This document shows positions 4,823 to 5,712 of a stretch of DNA of 5,712 nucleotides, one piece after another. A program made the position numbers and the translations under genes. The DNA is from Syntrophobacter sp. DG_60. Its GTDB lineage: Bacteria > Desulfobacterota > Desulfofervidia > Desulfofervidales > DG-60. A model generated the notes under the pieces. It was not told the DNA's origin. It saw only the letters and a program-made list of their open reading frames with translations, and made no database searches. The DNA lies in NCBI GenBank assembly GCA_001304365.1, contig LJNA01000125.1:1-5712 (forward strand). Direction: 5' to 3'. Within the stretch, counting starts at the first letter, position 1, and the number at the start of each line of letters is the position of its first letter.

Positions 4823-5712
4823 ATAGGTAAAAAGAGAATTCTTCGATTTGCATTACTTTCCACTATTATAGCTATAATCTTCTCAGGCCTGGCTTTCTAT
4901 TTGGCTATCCAATCCAAGCGCCACTGGGAAGAAATAGTAAAACAGGAATTTAATGACCAGCAGCTAATCATTACCAGAAACATTGCCCATCGATTAGAAG
5001 GGCATTTCTCCTTCCTTAAGCACTACCTTTTACTTACCTCCCAAAAACCTTTTAATGTTCAAACCCTTTTGGCTGAGCTTAAAGAATTTGGTGTGGAAAA
5101 GATTGAAATTGTGGAAAAGATTGAAATAATACCTCTTTTGCCAGAGGGCGTTGAAGAGGGCCCTGTTATTACTTCCACTTACCAACCCCATCCCACCAAA
5201 ATGCCTAAGAACTGGAATGTGGATATTAAGTTACCTGTAGATGGTAAGCTTTTAATATGTTCTGTAGATGTAATTTGGCTTTGTTCCCAGTTCACTGAAG
5301 GTATTAGATCAGGAAAAACAGGATATGCTTGGATAATCGACAAATCTGGCCATTTTTTAGCTCACTATGAAAGAGATTTCGTGGGTGCCAATGCCTTTGA
5401 AGTAAGGGGAAGAAAGGGCCCTCTTGTTTCTTTCACTCGTATAAATAAATTGCAAAAGGAATATCTTTTGACCGGAAAAGAAGGGGTAAGTTGGTATGTC
5501 TCTGGTTGGCACAGGAAAAGAAAGGGATTAATCAAAAAGCTCATTGCATATACACCTGTTTATTATGCAGGGAGGGATAACCCAGACAAGTATTGGTCTG
5601 TGGCAGTAGTAGCCCCCATTGATGAAATTACCGTGATGATTCATGGTGCAATATTGCGGCAGTGGACAATTGTAGGCTTTATTATTATATGCTTAGGGCT
5701 TGCCGCCGGGAC
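4823..5712 (+). CDS. Sensor histidine kinase, N-terminal part (membrane anchor and Cache-type sensor); continues at 1-818
   Basis: From the putative ATA start the frame encodes a basic GKKR stretch, a transmembrane segment at about residues 6-28 (ILRFALLSTIIAIIFSGLAF), then about 250 mostly extracytoplasmic residues before the second segment encoded in the overlap. The motif SGKTGYAWIIDKSG (about 163-176) with a following HFLAHYERDFVGAN is typical of dCache-type ligand-binding domains in bacterial kinases and chemoreceptors, many of which bind small organic molecules; the ligand cannot be read from the sequence. Merged with 1-818 it gives 537 residues with the standard order TM1-Cache-TM2-HisKA-HATPase. 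The start is problematic: only ATA, or ATT at 4838, is available before TM1, while the first in-frame ATG (near 5192) would remove the anchor. It follows a Usp gene by 65 bases, probably in the same operon. Confidence 0.88.
   Translation, partial: MGKKRILRFALLSTIIAIIFSGLAFYLAIQSKRHWEEIVKQEFNDQQLIITRNIAHRLEGHFSFLKHYLLLTSQKPFNVQTLLAELKEFGVEKIEIVEKIEIIPLLPEGVEEGPVITSTYQPHPTKMPKNWNVDIKLPVDGKLLICSVDVIWLCSQFTEGIRSGKTGYAWIIDKSGHFLAHYERDFVGANAFEVRGRKGPLVSFTRINKLQKEYLLTGKEGVSWYVSGWHRKRKGLIKKLIAYTPVYYAGRDNPDKYWSVAVVAPIDEITVMIHGAILRQWTIVGFIIICLGLAAG
5093..5128. repeat. In-frame 18-bp tandem duplication in the kinase sensor domain
   Basis: GTGGAAAAGATTGAAATT (5093-5110) is immediately repeated at 5111-5128 with one change at the last base. 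It encodes VEKIEI twice (residues about 91-102) and keeps the frame. The near identity indicates a recent slippage duplication, lengthening a strand or loop in the early part of the sensor domain. Confidence 0.85.
5619..5712. repeat. Right copy of the 94-bp exact terminal direct repeat
   Basis: Identical to bases 1-94 over its whole length. The preceding kinase codons (ending VAVVAP) run in frame into it, and the codon ATT at 5618-5620 straddles the junction. Merging the copies restores one uninterrupted kinase gene. Confidence 0.97.

Overview
The window is an AT-rich bacterial sequence with six genes, and it reads as a closed circle. Bases 1-94 are repeated exactly as bases 5619-5712. Joining the two copies gives a 5618-bp circle and restores one complete sensor histidine kinase of 537 codons that otherwise looks like two broken halves at the window edges. 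Bacterial signs are strong GGAGG-type ribosome binding sites, a two-component kinase, a sigma70-type promoter and a textbook sigma54 (-24/-12) promoter. The gene content (tandem universal stress proteins, a Cache-domain kinase, a 6-phospho-3-hexuloisomerase-like protein, a GxxExxY protein) would suit an anaerobic, perhaps thermophilic, Desulfobacterota-like bacterium. That placement is an inference from gene style and was not tested by a search.

Layout, following the circle. At 2996-3329 lies a divergent control region. To its left, on the minus strand, is an hxlB-like SIS isomerase (2432-2995) with its own sigma70-like promoter. To its right, behind a sigma54 promoter (TGGCAC-N5-TTGCT, 3243-3258) and a cluster of TTTCAAG repeats, runs a plus-strand series: a two-domain universal stress protein (3330-4208), a single-domain universal stress protein (4278-4757), and the kinase (4823 through the junction to 818). 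The gaps are 69 and 65 bases and I see no terminator in them, so the three are probably one operon. Next come a GxxExxY gene (873-1268) framed by 20-bp imperfect inverted repeats, then a second two-domain universal stress protein (1409-2296) with its own sigma70 promoter. The latter converges on hxlB across a 135-base gap.

How it may work together (inference): the membrane kinase senses a ligand or condition outside the cytoplasm through a Cache-type domain. Through a response regulator not present here, possibly an NtrC-type sigma54 activator, it could drive the operon that contains it and two ATP-binding-type stress proteins. No response regulator is encoded, although kinases of this kind often have one adjacent. 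The gene immediately downstream of the kinase is the GxxExxY unit.

Main reservations: there is no replication, mobilisation, partition or toxin-antitoxin gene, so the circle may be a true small replicon of unknown type, an excised or tandemly amplified chromosomal segment, or an assembly cycle closed through a repeated sequence. The kinase has no ATG, GTG or TTG start ahead of its first membrane segment; an ATA codon sits at a workable distance from a strong ribosome binding site.
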